The translations under genes were made by a program, and so were the position numbers. This document shows positions 18,403 to 27,377 of a stretch of 64,000 nucleotides of DNA, in pieces. Every line of letters begins with the position of its first letter. Positions within the stretch are counted from its first letter, which is position 1. The notes beneath the pieces are model-generated. The model saw only the letters and a program-made list of their open reading frames with translations. It was not told the DNA's origin and made no database searches. Source of the DNA: Chitinophagaceae bacterium (GTDB lineage: Bacteria; Bacteroidota; Bacteroidia; Chitinophagales; Chitinophagaceae); assembly GCA_025934485.1 (NCBI GenBank), contig JAICXX010000005.1:30846-94845 (forward strand). Reading direction: 5' to 3'.

Positions 18403-19299
18403 ATGCCACCAATTTCAGAAAATAACGCCTCTGGTCCCGGTAAGCTCATCGCCATGCTGGTCGATCACGTCTCCGACCCCTTTTTCGCCGGTTTCGCCCG
18501 GCGGATCGACCGCCGCGCCCGGAGCCTTGGCTATAAATTGGTGTTTGGCAGCACCGAGAATGACATTAGCTTCATGCCCAAATTGATCTCGGTATTCAAT
18601 AATATGAACGTCGCCGGGTATATCATAGCCCCTCCCCAGGGCGTCGAACCGGACCTCAAAAAGCTCATCCACCGGGGTAGTCCCGTGGTGCTGTTCGACC
18701 GCTTCGCCATGGATGCGGGGCCTTATTCCATCCTTGCCGACAATTTCAAGGGAGCCTACGAAGCGGTCGCCCATCTGGTACAAACGGGCCGTCGCCACAT
18801 CGCCCTGGTCACCGTCACCTCCGGGCAAAAACGTGTCGCCGACCGGACCAAGGGCTATGAAGCCGCCATGCACAGCCACTCCCTGCCCGCTACCGTCATC
18901 GAACTGTCTCCGGCCGCTTCCATCGCCGAGGTCACGACGGCTCTGCAGACCCTGCTTAGAGAGAACAAAAAACTCGATGGACTCCTCTTCGCCGATAGCA
19001 GCCTCGGCCTGACCATTCTGGGCATCCTCCGGCAACACAAAAAAAGCATTCCCGATTCACTAGCCGTCATCGGTTTCGATGACAACGAGAATTTTCAGTT
19101 CTTTGCGCCGGCCATTACCGCCATCGTGCAACCGCTCGATGAGATCGTCGAAAATATCTTCCATTGCATCAGCGGCCACCCCCAGGAAAAAACCGCAACA
19201 AAGCGAAAGGCTCCCATCGTCCTGCCCACCCGCATGGTCATCCGTTCTTCCACACTAAAAACAAAGGCTGTCTTCTCCCTGGCAGCCACCGGCAATTAA
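18403..19299 (+). CDS. LacI-like sugar-sensor protein without DNA-binding domain
   Basis: 298 residues matching only the sensor part of LacI/GalR proteins: KLIAMLVDHVSDPFFAGFAR (residues 14-33), VAGYIIAPPQGVE, VVLFDRF, IGFDDNENF and a C-terminal VLPTRMVIRSS strand. The helix-turn-helix and hinge that should precede it are absent. The upstream bases are promoter sequence, not a frameshifted head. No signal peptide is present, so it is probably cytoplasmic. Its stop overlaps the start of the next gene (TAATG), implying translational coupling to the tri-enzyme protein. It could pair with the full-length LacI homologue as a dominant modulator, or act as a free sugar-binding protein. Family is sure, function is not. 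Confidence 0.88.
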   Translation: MPPISENNASGPGKLIAMLVDHVSDPFFAGFARRIDRRARSLGYKLVFGSTENDISFMPKLISVFNNMNVAGYIIAPPQGVEPDLKKLIHRGSPVVLFDRFAMDAGPYSILADNFKGAYEAVAHLVQTGRRHIALVTVTSGQKRVADRTKGYEAAMHSHSLPATVIELSPAASIAEVTTALQTLLRENKKLDGLLFADSSLGLTILGILRQHKKSIPDSLAVIGFDDNENFQFFAPAITAIVQPLDEIVENIFHCISGHPQEKTATKRKAPIVLPTRMVIRSSTLKTKAVFSLAATGN

Positions 19300-22200
19300 T
19301 GAGATCCATTCTGCTTTTATTCACGGTCCTGTATTCGTCCCTCCTTGTTGCCCAAAAACCCTTCGTACATCCGGGCATCCTGCTGACAGCCGCGGATCTC
19401 ACCCATCTCAAAGCCGTCGCGGATGATCACCGGATGCCGGAATATGGCTCCTATGAACTGCTCCGCGATCTCCCCCTGTCCAGCGCCGACTATAAGCTCA
19501 AAGGCCCCTTTCGGGTCATCTCGCGTGACGGCGATTACAGCTATACCAAATCCTCGTTTGAGCAGGATTTCAGCTCGGCCTGGCTGAATACCCTTCTGTG
19601 GGCGGCAACCGGGGACTCCGCTCATGCGCAACGGGCACTCGCCATCCTCGGGGCCTATGCCGATAGCCTCACCACGATCCCGAACACCAATGACGCGCCG
19701 TTGCTAGCCGGTCTCGAAGGACTCAAGATCATCAACGCCATGGAACTCCTTCGCTATACGTATAAGAATATCCCCGCCTCGACAACCAAAAAGATCAACC
19801 GGATGATCCTCGGCATATTCCTTCCGGTCTGCAAAAAATTCTACGATACCCCCGCCTACACGAACGGCAACTGGGGACCCATCGTCACCAAAACATACAT
19901 GTCCGCGGCCATCTATTTCAACAACCGCGCGATGTATAAAAAAGCCGTCGACTTCTTCTACAACGCCCATGACAACGGCACCATCTGCAATTACATCAGC
20001 GCAACTACCGGTCAGATCCAGGAAAGCGGCCGCGACCAGGGACATTCGCAACTCGGGCTCGGCGCATTGGCTACCGTTTGTCAGATCGCCTGGAACCAGG
20101 GCAACGATCTGTATTCCGCGTATGACAACCGTCTCCTCAAAGGCTTCGAATATGTAGCGAAATACAATCTCGGCTCGGACGACGTTCCCTTTACCACCTG
20201 GAAGGACATTACCGGCAAATATTCGGACTGGACCGTAATTTCACCCAAAAGCCGCGGACATTTCATTCCCATCTACGAAATGGTCTACAACCACTATGTC
20301 CGCCTCAAAGGCCTCGCCATGCCCTACACCAGCCAGGTCATAGAAAAGATCCGCCCCGAAGGGTACGACCGGGACCAGCCCGGATTCGGCACCCTTCTCT
20401 ACTACACCCCCCCAACGGTTAGCCTATCTTCCCCCGACGGAAAACTCAACGTCGTCTTCCGCCAAAGCGAGGTCGCCCCGGATAAACGCCAGATGTCGTA
20501 TCACGTAGCCTACAACGGCAAACCCGTGATAGCCGAGTCCGCCCTGGATATCCGCCTCGACAACCGCCTTTCGGAAGAAGCCATGGGCCTCCCTATTGAC
20601 CAGCATACCGACTGGTGCGAAAATCTCCGTATCACGCATATCGACTATTACCACCGCGACACCACCTGGCATCCGCTCTATGGCGAACGCGGTTCCATCC
20701 CGGACCGTTATAACGCCGCCGTGATCCATCTGATGAAGGACGACAACCCCATCTATACCATGGACGTCGAACTTCGCTGCTACAACGAAGGCATCGCCCT
20801 CCGTTACTACTTCCCCGAAAATCCCAAAGGAACTTATTACCGCATAACGTCGGAGAACACCGAATTCCAGCTGCCCGCAGACACCAAAGCGTGGTATACG
20901 AATTGGGCCCAGGGACCCTATAGCCTGCTACCCCTGAAAGCCTGGCCCGGTGAAACCGAACGGCCCCTGACACTACAACTCCCCGACAGCCTCTATGTCT
21001 GCCTTACCGAAGCGGGTATGGTGGACTACAGCCGAACAAAATTCAAACTCTCGGACCAAAAGGAAAACACCATCGTCACCTCCATGTATGGCCCCGCCGA
21101 TCTGATATCTCCGGTGGGCACACCCTGGCGCCTCATCCTCGTCGGCGAAAGACCCGGCGACCTCATCGAACACGACTACCTGGTCGAAGATCTCAACCCA
21201 CGCAATAAGATCGCCGATTCGAGCTGGATCATTCCCGGCAAACAAATGCGGCTGATGACGCAGACCCCGCAGGCCGCATTCGCGAACATCGATTTTCTTG
21301 TCAAACATCATATGCAATACCTGCTGCTGGATTGGAAATGGTATGGACCCGCCTATACCTTTGCCTCGGACGCCACCCGGCCCGAGCCTTCAGTAGACTT
21401 GCCCGCGATCCTGCGCTATGCAAAACAAAAAGACATCGGCGTTTGGCTCTATGCCAATATGCAGGCGCTGTATGCCCAATCCGATTCCCTATTCCGCGTG
21501 TATCACGACTGGGGTGTTGTAGGCGTAAAATTCGGATTCGTACAGGCTGGCTCCCATCGCTGGACCACCTGGCTCGAGGACATGTTTCAAAAGACGGCAC
21601 AGAACAAGCTCATGGTCGACGTACATGACGACTGGCGGCCTACCGGCGAACAACGCACCTGGCCCAACCTCCTCACGGCTGAAGGTGTCCGCGGTAACGA
21701 AGAGATGCCCGACGCCACACACAACACCGTCTTGCCCTTCACCCGGTTCATCGCCGGCGGCGCCGACTATACGCTTTGTTATTACAGTCCCCGCATTCGG
21801 ACAACGCATGCCCACCAGCTGGCCATGGCCGCGGTATACTATAGTCCCCTGCAAACGCTCTATTGGTACGACGCCCCTGATGATAGTCACGACGAACCCG
21901 AACTGGAATTCTGGGACGCCATCCCCACCACCTGGGACGAGACCCACGTGCTGCAAGGCTACCCCGGTGAGTATGTCACCATCGCCCGCCGCAAAGGCGA
22001 GCAGTGGTTTGTCGGCACCTTGAACAACACCCGCGCGCGCGAGCTGCCCACGGGTCTCGGCTTCCTGCCCCCCGGTAAAACCTTCGAAGCCACGATCTAT
22101 TCGGACGACCCTTCGATACCAACGGCAACGCATGTGCGCATAGACCATCGAAGCGTCGACAGCCACACCGTCCTCCACCCCAAACTCCTCGCCAGCGGCG

Positions 22201-23966
22201 GCCAGGCAATCTGGATTCGCCCCTCGGCCCGGCAACCGCAACGCTCCACACCCGTCGCCTCCCGCGCCATCCCCGATCCCACGGCTCCCCGCGCCATCCC
22301 GACACGCGAGCCGTCCGCCCCGGTCTGGCAATGGTCCGTCCCCGTCACTGGCGGCAAAGCCAATCGCCACGCCCGGGCCTGGCTCTGGATCCCACCAACC
22401 TGCCGCACCGTCAAGACCGTGATCCTCACCCAAAATAATATGGAAGAGCTATCCATCGTCGAGAACGCCCGGTTCCGCGAAAAGATGGCCGCCCTCGGTG
22501 TCGCCGAAGTCTGGGTCTCGCCGATGTTCGATCACCGCTTCCTGTTTACCGAAGGCGCAGGCGATGTATTCAATAAGATGATGCAGGACCTGGCAGACAG
22601 CTCGGGTTACCCGGAGATCGCAACCGCCCCGGTGATCGGCATCGGTCATTCCGCCGCAGCAAGCTGGCCCTATTACCTCGCGGCCTGGGCGCCGGAGCGT
22701 ACCCTCGCGTGTATCTCGGTAAGCGGCCAGTGGCCTTACTTCAGAGACAAACGCTTTGCCTTCGATATCTGGAGTAAAGATCAAAACATCGATTTTATCC
22801 CAAGCCTCGAGACCATGGGTGAATACGAAGCCGCCGACGCCTGGTCGGCGGAAGGGCTCAAGGAACGCCAGGCTCATCCCGCGATGCCCCTCAGCATGCT
22901 GGCCTGCCCGGCCGAAGGCCATTTCGCCGCAACGCAAAAAAAGATCGACTACCTCGCTTTCTGGATTTCAAAGGCGATGTACTACCGCCTTCCCCGCCGC
23001 GCCGGCCAACCCTTACGCCCCGTCGATCCCCGCCACACCGGCTGGCTCATGGAACGCTGGCAGCAAAACCAAATCCCGACCGCGGCGCCATCCTCCGCAC
23101 AGACGCCATCCTCCGCACAGACGCCATCCCCCGCGCCCGTGGGCAGCTACAAAGGCGACCCCGCCCAGGCCTTTTGGTTCTTCGACCGCGAAACCGTAGA
23201 CTCCACCCGCAAATACGAGTCGGCCTACCGCTCGATGAAAACACCGCTATTGGGCTATATCCAAAAAGGCGACACTGTAAAACAACAAGACACCCACCTG
23301 CAGGTCGAGCTACCCTGGCAGCCTGAAGCCGACGGAATAAAATTCATCCTTCATCCCGCCTTCCTCGACACCGTCCCCGGTGAATCGCCGCGCCCCGCCA
23401 TGTGGACCGGCCTCCCGGCAGGCGCCCATGCGCCACATCCCGATGATGCCTCGAAAATAACCATCACCCGTGTCGTCGGCCCATTCCGGCAGATCGACGA
23501 CACCCTGTTCGAACTCTCATTGCAAATGGAAACGCCGGCCTTTCTGGCCGCGCTGGACACCGCATTTGTTGACACGCATCGCCCGCTGGTCTTTACATTC
23601 ATAGCAACCTTCCCTGGCGACGGAATATTCAAACCAGCCGTGCAACAGGCCGAGATGGCCGCGCCCGCCGCATACACCCAGGGAACTCCCCAAACCATCA
23701 CCTTCGATTCGATCTCCGACCGCACGGACAAGCAACCCATTCCGCTCCATGCGACCAGCGACGCCGATCTGCATGTACACTTCACCGTGATCGACGGTCC
23801 GGCCATCATAAAGGACGATACACTTTATATGACACAAATGCCGCCGAAGACCCGCTACCCGGTGACAGTCACGGTGGCGGCATGGCAATATGGACGCAGC
23901 ACCGAACCAAAGGTCTCGTCGGCGCCGGTCATCGTCAGAAGATTCTATCTGCGGCGCCACCCATAG
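19299..23966 (+). CDS. Three-enzyme fusion: alginate-lyase-type + GH97 + alpha/beta hydrolase
   Basis: 1555 residues from the ATG at 19299, chosen because it gives a signal peptide (1-18) and a TAATG overlap with the previous gene. Residues 20-370 are an alginate-lyase-type domain (QESGRDQGHSQLG at 240-252; Glu241 and His249 candidates). About 372-976 is a complete GH97 module (sandwich then barrel; VKFGFVQ at 743-749; TAEGVRGNEE at 793-802). After a Pro-rich linker, 1010-1230 is an alpha/beta hydrolase with nucleophile motif GIGHSAA (Ser1118) and candidate His1208. A linker of repeated SSAQTP leads to an unassigned C-terminal part (1285-1555). Such a chain could cut, trim and deacylate one glycan. 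The esterase role is inferred. Confidence 0.85.
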   Translation: MRSILLLFTVLYSSLLVAQKPFVHPGILLTAADLTHLKAVADDHRMPEYGSYELLRDLPLSSADYKLKGPFRVISRDGDYSYTKSSFEQDFSSAWLNTLLWAATGDSAHAQRALAILGAYADSLTTIPNTNDAPLLAGLEGLKIINAMELLRYTYKNIPASTTKKINRMILGIFLPVCKKFYDTPAYTNGNWGPIVTKTYMSAAIYFNNRAMYKKAVDFFYNAHDNGTICNYISATTGQIQESGRDQGHSQLGLGALATVCQIAWNQGNDLYSAYDNRLLKGFEYVAKYNLGSDDVPFTTWKDITGKYSDWTVISPKSRGHFIPIYEMVYNHYVRLKGLAMPYTSQVIEKIRPEGYDRDQPGFGTLLYYTPPTVSLSSPDGKLNVVFRQSEVAPDKRQMSYHVAYNGKPVIAESALDIRLDNRLSEEAMGLPIDQHTDWCENLRITHIDYYHRDTTWHPLYGERGSIPDRYNAAVIHLMKDDNPIYTMDVELRCYNEGIALRYYFPENPKGTYYRITSENTEFQLPADTKAWYTNWAQGPYSLLPLKAWPGETERPLTLQLPDSLYVCLTEAGMVDYSRTKFKLSDQKENTIVTSMYGPADLISPVGTPWRLILVGERPGDLIEHDYLVEDLNPRNKIADSSWIIPGKQMRLMTQTPQAAFANIDFLVKHHMQYLLLDWKWYGPAYTFASDATRPEPSVDLPAILRYAKQKDIGVWLYANMQALYAQSDSLFRVYHDWGVVGVKFGFVQAGSHRWTTWLEDMFQKTAQNKLMVDVHDDWRPTGEQRTWPNLLTAEGVRGNEEMPDATHNTVLPFTRFIAGGADYTLCYYSPRIRTTHAHQLAMAAVYYSPLQTLYWYDAPDDSHDEPELEFWDAIPTTWDETHVLQGYPGEYVTIARRKGEQWFVGTLNNTRARELPTGLGFLPPGKTFEATIYSDDPSIPTATHVRIDHRSVDSHTVLHPKLLASGGQAIWIRPSARQPQRSTPVASRAIPDPTAPRAIPTREPSAPVWQWSVPVTGGKANRHARAWLWIPPTCRTVKTVILTQNNMEELSIVENARFREKMAALGVAEVWVSPMFDHRFLFTEGAGDVFNKMMQDLADSSGYPEIATAPVIGIGHSAAASWPYYLAAWAPERTLACISVSGQWPYFRDKRFAFDIWSKDQNIDFIPSLETMGEYEAADAWSAEGLKERQAHPAMPLSMLACPAEGHFAATQKKIDYLAFWISKAMYYRLPRRAGQPLRPVDPRHTGWLMERWQQNQIPTAAPSSAQTPSSAQTPSPAPVGSYKGDPAQAFWFFDRETVDSTRKYESAYRSMKTPLLGYIQKGDTVKQQDTHLQVELPWQPEADGIKFILHPAFLDTVPGESPRPAMWTGLPAGAHAPHPDDASKITITRVVGPFRQIDDTLFELSLQMETPAFLAALDTAFVDTHRPLVFTFIATFPGDGIFKPAVQQAEMAAPAAYTQGTPQTITFDSISDRTDKQPIPLHATSDADLHVHFTVIDGPAIIKDDTLYMTQMPPKTRYPVTVTVAAWQYGRSTEPKVSSAPVIVRRFYLRRHP
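23088..23135 (+). repeat. 18-bp direct repeat coding an SSAQTP linker
   Basis: CCATCCTCCGCACAGACG occurs at 23088-23105 and 23106-23123, then a decayed third copy begins. It encodes a Ser/Ala/Gln/Thr/Pro linker between the alpha/beta hydrolase and the C-terminal part of the fusion protein. Confidence 0.8.
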
Positions 23967-24025
23967 CAGCACGCCCGCATCAAAGCTGCATCAACGGTAT
24001 CCCTCCTCACCGAATCGCCGGGCTT

Positions 24026-24370
24026 TTACGAAACCGTAACCATCTCTCTGCACGCCTCCGAACATGCCTTGCAGGCTTCCGCGCAGATGCGGCAATGCTC
24101 CATCCCCATGGCCGCATGTTTACCACATTCCTCGGCGCAAGCATCACAGATATCCGCACAAAGCTGACAATACGATTCGGTGAACTTGGCGTCCATCTGC
24201 ATCATGCCGACAGCGGACTGGCACGCGGCCGCACATTCCAGATCCAGCCGGATACAATCCCTCAAGGCATGCACATCGTCTTCTTCTAAACAAGCATCCG
24301 CACACTGATGACACATGGCCGCACAATAGGTACACGTTTCGATACAGGCTTGAAATTTTGCGTAAGACAT
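24026..24370 (-). CDS. Four-helix-bundle copper-storage-type protein (Csp/DUF326-like)
   Basis: 114 residues with Cys spaced every three or four positions along predicted helices: CIETCTYCAAMCHQCADAC, then CIRLDLECAAAC, CQLCADICDACAEEC and CRICAEACKACSEAC. This pattern lines the inside of a four-helix bundle that binds many Cu(I) ions in Csp proteins. There is no signal peptide, so it is a cytosolic (Csp3-like) form. It lies alone, divergent from the gene at 24465 and convergent with the polysaccharide locus. Copper rather than another soft metal is inferred from the family. Confidence 0.88.
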   Translation of the reverse strand: MSYAKFQACIETCTYCAAMCHQCADACLEEDDVHALRDCIRLDLECAAACQSAVGMMQMDAKFTESYCQLCADICDACAEECGKHAAMGMEHCRICAEACKACSEACREMVTVS

Positions 24371-24415
24371 AACGGTAAATTTTAGGACATTTAACAGCTA
24401 TCCGTCAAATAATTA

Positions 24416-24429
24416 TGCCACGCCTGGCA
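24416..24429. promoter_or_regulatory. TGCCA-N4-TGGCA palindrome in the divergent gap
   Basis: TGCCACGCCTGGCA is a 5-bp inverted repeat around CGCC in the 94-base gap between the copper protein gene (-) and the gene at 24465 (+). It is a candidate operator; no regulator gene is adjacent. Confidence 0.3.
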
Positions 24430-24464
24430 CAGTTATTTCGCCCGTCCTATATAAATACATCCTT

Positions 24465-25184
24465 ATGCCAACGATCACCAGGAAAAAGCCAGCGCGCACC
24501 GCCGCCAAAAGAACCGCCGCAAGGAGAACCGCCCCCAAAGGCGCCACAAAAAAAGACCTTGGCGCCTCCTTTAACAAACTAAAATCGTTCGGCGGCCAGC
24601 TCTATTCCGGCGTCCAGATCGGCCGCGGCCACCACTGGCACTACGACGCCGGCGACTGGAAAGAGACAAAGATCACCCCCGATCTATGGGAGATCTCGTA
24701 CGCCGTTACGAAAAGGCGGGTAGGGAAGGCCCCCGACTTCTCCGGCGTGCCCGTCGGCACGGAATATCACTGGTATATCATAGCGCACCAAACGGCTGCA
24801 AAGCTGAATGCAAATGATTACGATACGAAAATGATGGGCCTCAAATTCAAAATCGCCCACAAACGCGCGGACGGGGGCAAATGGAGCGCCTCCGGGCCCA
24901 CCCAGCGCAAACACCTTATCAAATTCCTCAAAGAATATATCGAACAGTTGGAGAAAACACCCGTAGAGCTCAACTTCGCCTACAATGGTATCAAATACAA
25001 AGGCGAAGGCATTCCCGTCACCCAAACCTGCACAAAAGGTTTCTGTTACGAACTCGATATCACCCTCAACAACGAAGTCCTGGGTATCATTCGCTATGGC
25101 AAAAGCGGCTGGAAGATGGACTTGGTAAAAGACCAAAAGCTCATCGATGCCATCGGCGCGGAGATCATGAAATGGTTTGAGTAG
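24465..25184 (+). CDS. Hypothetical protein with histone-like basic N-terminal tail
   Basis: 239 residues, family not recognised. The first 30 or so residues are Lys/Arg/Ala/Thr-rich (PARTAAKRTAARRTAPKGAT), like the tails of bacterial histone H1-like proteins, and may bind nucleic acid. The rest (about 32-239) is a globular mixed alpha/beta region rich in Trp, Tyr and His (GRGHHWHYDAGDWKETKITP; YHWYIIAHQTAAKL). There is no signal peptide or membrane helix. Codon use looks like its neighbours. Function unknown. Confidence 0.75.
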   Translation: MPTITRKKPARTAAKRTAARRTAPKGATKKDLGASFNKLKSFGGQLYSGVQIGRGHHWHYDAGDWKETKITPDLWEISYAVTKRRVGKAPDFSGVPVGTEYHWYIIAHQTAAKLNANDYDTKMMGLKFKIAHKRADGGKWSASGPTQRKHLIKFLKEYIEQLEKTPVELNFAYNGIKYKGEGIPVTQTCTKGFCYELDITLNNEVLGIIRYGKSGWKMDLVKDQKLIDAIGAEIMKWFE

Positions 25185-25275
25185 CGAATTACCCACGGCA
25201 AGATTTATGCCCCGCGAAGAAAAATACCCAGCCCATCAAGGCACACTAATTTAGGCTATGGTGTAAAAAGATACT

Positions 25276-26292
25276 ATGGAAGTGATAACCCGCCGAAAAG
25301 TGATTCGCAGCCTCGGCACCGGGCTGGCCGTGATGACAGTAAGCCGATCATTAGGAACACCCGCTGCCTCGGCACGGGAAGGATCAACAGCACCCGTGAT
25401 CGCCAAACCCGGCCCCCTGGTCGACCCCACGACAAAATATCCCAAACCGCCCTTCGCCGGACAGACCCAGGAATGGCCCGGTCTAGCCGGAAAAATGGAT
25501 CCCCGCCCCGACCATGGCGAGAAAAGTTACAAGGGTTCAGGCCGCCTGCAAGGCCGTAAGGCCCTCATCACCGGCGGTGACTCCGGAATGGGCCGAGCCG
25601 CCGCCATTGCCTATGCCCGCGAAGGCGCCGATTTGGCTATCTCTTACTATCCCACCGAGGAACCCGATGCAAAAGAGGTCATCGAACTTATTAAGGCGGA
25701 AGGCCGGAAGGCAATTCCCCTTCCCGGCGATATCCGCGACGCCGCGTGGTGCCGCAAGATGGTGGAACAGGCTGTCGACGGGCTTGGCGGTCTGGACATC
25801 CTCGTCAGCAACGCCGGTCGGCAACAATCCCATAAATCCATCCTCGATATTTCGGACGATCAATTCGATTGGACGATAAAAACAAATATCTATGCGCCGT
25901 TTTGGATCATTAAGGCGGCCCTGCCGCATCTGCAACCCGGTTCCGTGATCATCGGCACGACCTCCGAGCAGGCTTATGATCCTTCCCCCGATCTCTACGA
26001 CTATGCCCAAACTAAGGCCGCGACGATGAACTATGTAAAATCACTGGCGAAACAGCTCGGGCCCAAAGGTATTCGCGTGAACGGTGTCGCCCCCGGTCCC
26101 ATCTGGACCCCGCTCCAGGTCAGCGGCGGGGCGACCCAGGAAAAATTAAAGCAGTTCGGCGGCCAGACACCCCTCGGCCGGCCCGGCCAGCCTGCCGAAC
26201 TGGCATCCATCTATGTCCAGCTGGCGGCGGACGATGCGAGCTACGCTAACGGCCAGGTCTACGGCTCCGCCGGCGGCTCCGGCCAGCCATAA
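25276..26292 (+). CDS. Short-chain dehydrogenase/reductase with Tat-like leader
   Basis: 338 residues. The N terminus has a twin-arginine stretch (ITRRKVIRSLG, Arg6-Arg7) and a hydrophobic, Ala-rich segment ending near ASA, so export by Tat is likely. A linker (about 40-90) is followed by the SDR core: nucleotide site TGGDSGMG (TGxxxGxG), SNAGR, and the active-site Ser with YAQTK (YxxxK). The long N-terminal extension and GRPGQPAELASIYVQLA near the end match the YghA/general-stress-protein-39 type of SDR. Substrate unknown. A hairpin follows 20 bases after the stop. Confidence 0.9.
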   Translation: MEVITRRKVIRSLGTGLAVMTVSRSLGTPAASAREGSTAPVIAKPGPLVDPTTKYPKPPFAGQTQEWPGLAGKMDPRPDHGEKSYKGSGRLQGRKALITGGDSGMGRAAAIAYAREGADLAISYYPTEEPDAKEVIELIKAEGRKAIPLPGDIRDAAWCRKMVEQAVDGLGGLDILVSNAGRQQSHKSILDISDDQFDWTIKTNIYAPFWIIKAALPHLQPGSVIIGTTSEQAYDPSPDLYDYAQTKAATMNYVKSLAKQLGPKGIRVNGVAPGPIWTPLQVSGGATQEKLKQFGGQTPLGRPGQPAELASIYVQLAADDASYANGQVYGSAGGSGQP

Positions 26293-26310
26293 GCTCAGGC
26301 CCCCAAATAC

Positions 26311-26341
26311 AAAAGCCCCCAGTATAAGGCTGGGGGTTAGA
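26311..26341. terminator. Hairpin after the SDR gene
   Basis: CCCCCAG and CTGGGGG form a 7-bp stem around TATAAGG, extended by A-T and G-T pairs. The flanking A-run is on the left, so the classic U-tract exists only for leftward transcription; on the right it would act as a 3' end without a U-tract. Confidence 0.5.
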
Positions 26342-26654
26342 AGTTCGGCGTGCTACGCCCAATCAGTTGAAGGCTGAAAAGGGTTTGGCGGAATGGTACC
26401 TCAGGAAACGGATCAAAAGATTATATCATTTGAACAGCTTGTTTTTACGAATCCAGGCGGAAAAGACGGGGTACGCAGTGAGCGGTCATCTTTTCACAGC
26501 CGACCATAGGGCCGCTGTTATTGAAACGATCTTCCGGCCATGAAATTATCTTACAGCGCATTAGAATGTTGGAAATAAGCAAAAACAACTATAGTTTGAC
26601 CCTCGGAGGGCAGTAAGCGCAGCGCAGCTTATCTTTGCGGCCTCAGTTCACACC
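26342..26654. other. Intergenic region before the exporter gene
   Basis: About 310 bases without a convincing gene in any frame. The only clear element is the -7 box near its right end (26630-26637). No tRNA or known riboswitch fold was recognised. Confidence 0.5.
26630..26637 (+). promoter_or_regulatory. Perfect -7 box TATCTTTG
   Basis: TATCTTTG matches TAnnTTTG exactly and lies 17 bases before the ATG of the exporter gene. No TTTG lies at the right distance upstream. Confidence 0.55.
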
Positions 26655-27377
26655 ATGCTTCTTTTCGCCATCATCGCCATTAGTTTTATCGCGACCCTGG
26701 TCCGTTCCACCTTTGGCTTCGGCGAATCATTGGTTGCCGTTCCCCTCTTCGTACTCTTCATCCCGATCCACATCGCCGTACCCCTGAGTGTCCTGATCTC
26801 GATTTTCGTGGCCGCTGTAGTCGTGGTCCAGGATCATCGCGAAATACATTTCAATAGCGCGAAATGGCTCATCATCTATGCCTTCCTGGGCATCCCCCTC
26901 GGTCTTCTCTTGCTGGTCTATGGTAACGAGTACTGGACAAAGATCGGCCTCGGCGTGTTGATCATCATGTATTGCATCTATTCACTAACGGCTACCAATA
27001 CCCTACGGCTGAACCATGATAGCCGCGGCTGGCTCTTCGTCTGCGGCTTCCTGTCGGGTATCCTCGGTGGCGCCTATGGTCTCAACGGCCCACCCCTCGT
27101 AGCCTATGGCAATGCACGCGGCTGGAGCGCCAAACATTTTCGCGCCACCCTCCAGGCCTATTTCCTTCCCGCCAGCCTCTTCGGCGTCGCCGGCTACGGC
27201 CTCCGCGGTCTCCTCGGTTGGCCCGTCTTCAAACTCTTCCTCTTTTCCCTTCCCGCCATCATCCCCGCCATCTTCCTCGGCCGTTATTTCAACCGTCGCC
27301 TCCACGGCGCCTCGTTTTTCAAATACGTCTACTGGGGCCTCATCGTCATCGGCTGCCTGCTCTTGCTACACCGCTAA
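26655..27377 (+). CDS. TauE/SafE-family membrane exporter
   Basis: 240 residues with about eight hydrophobic helices. The N-terminal segment STFGFGESLVAVPLF and the repeat-related SGILGGAYGLNGPPLVAYG match the two inverted halves of TauE/SafE (DUF81) carriers, which move sulfite, sulfoacetate or other organic anions across the inner membrane. Its 3' end overlaps the convergent FAD oxidase gene by 12 bases. Substrate cannot be told. Confidence 0.88.
   Translation: MLLFAIIAISFIATLVRSTFGFGESLVAVPLFVLFIPIHIAVPLSVLISIFVAAVVVVQDHREIHFNSAKWLIIYAFLGIPLGLLLLVYGNEYWTKIGLGVLIIMYCIYSLTATNTLRLNHDSRGWLFVCGFLSGILGGAYGLNGPPLVAYGNARGWSAKHFRATLQAYFLPASLFGVAGYGLRGLLGWPVFKLFLFSLPAIIPAIFLGRYFNRRLHGASFFKYVYWGLIVIGCLLLLHR

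Noticed and set aside
26342..26629. Possible tRNA or riboswitch before the exporter gene
   Set aside because: No cloverleaf, T-loop or known aptamer core could be found by eye.
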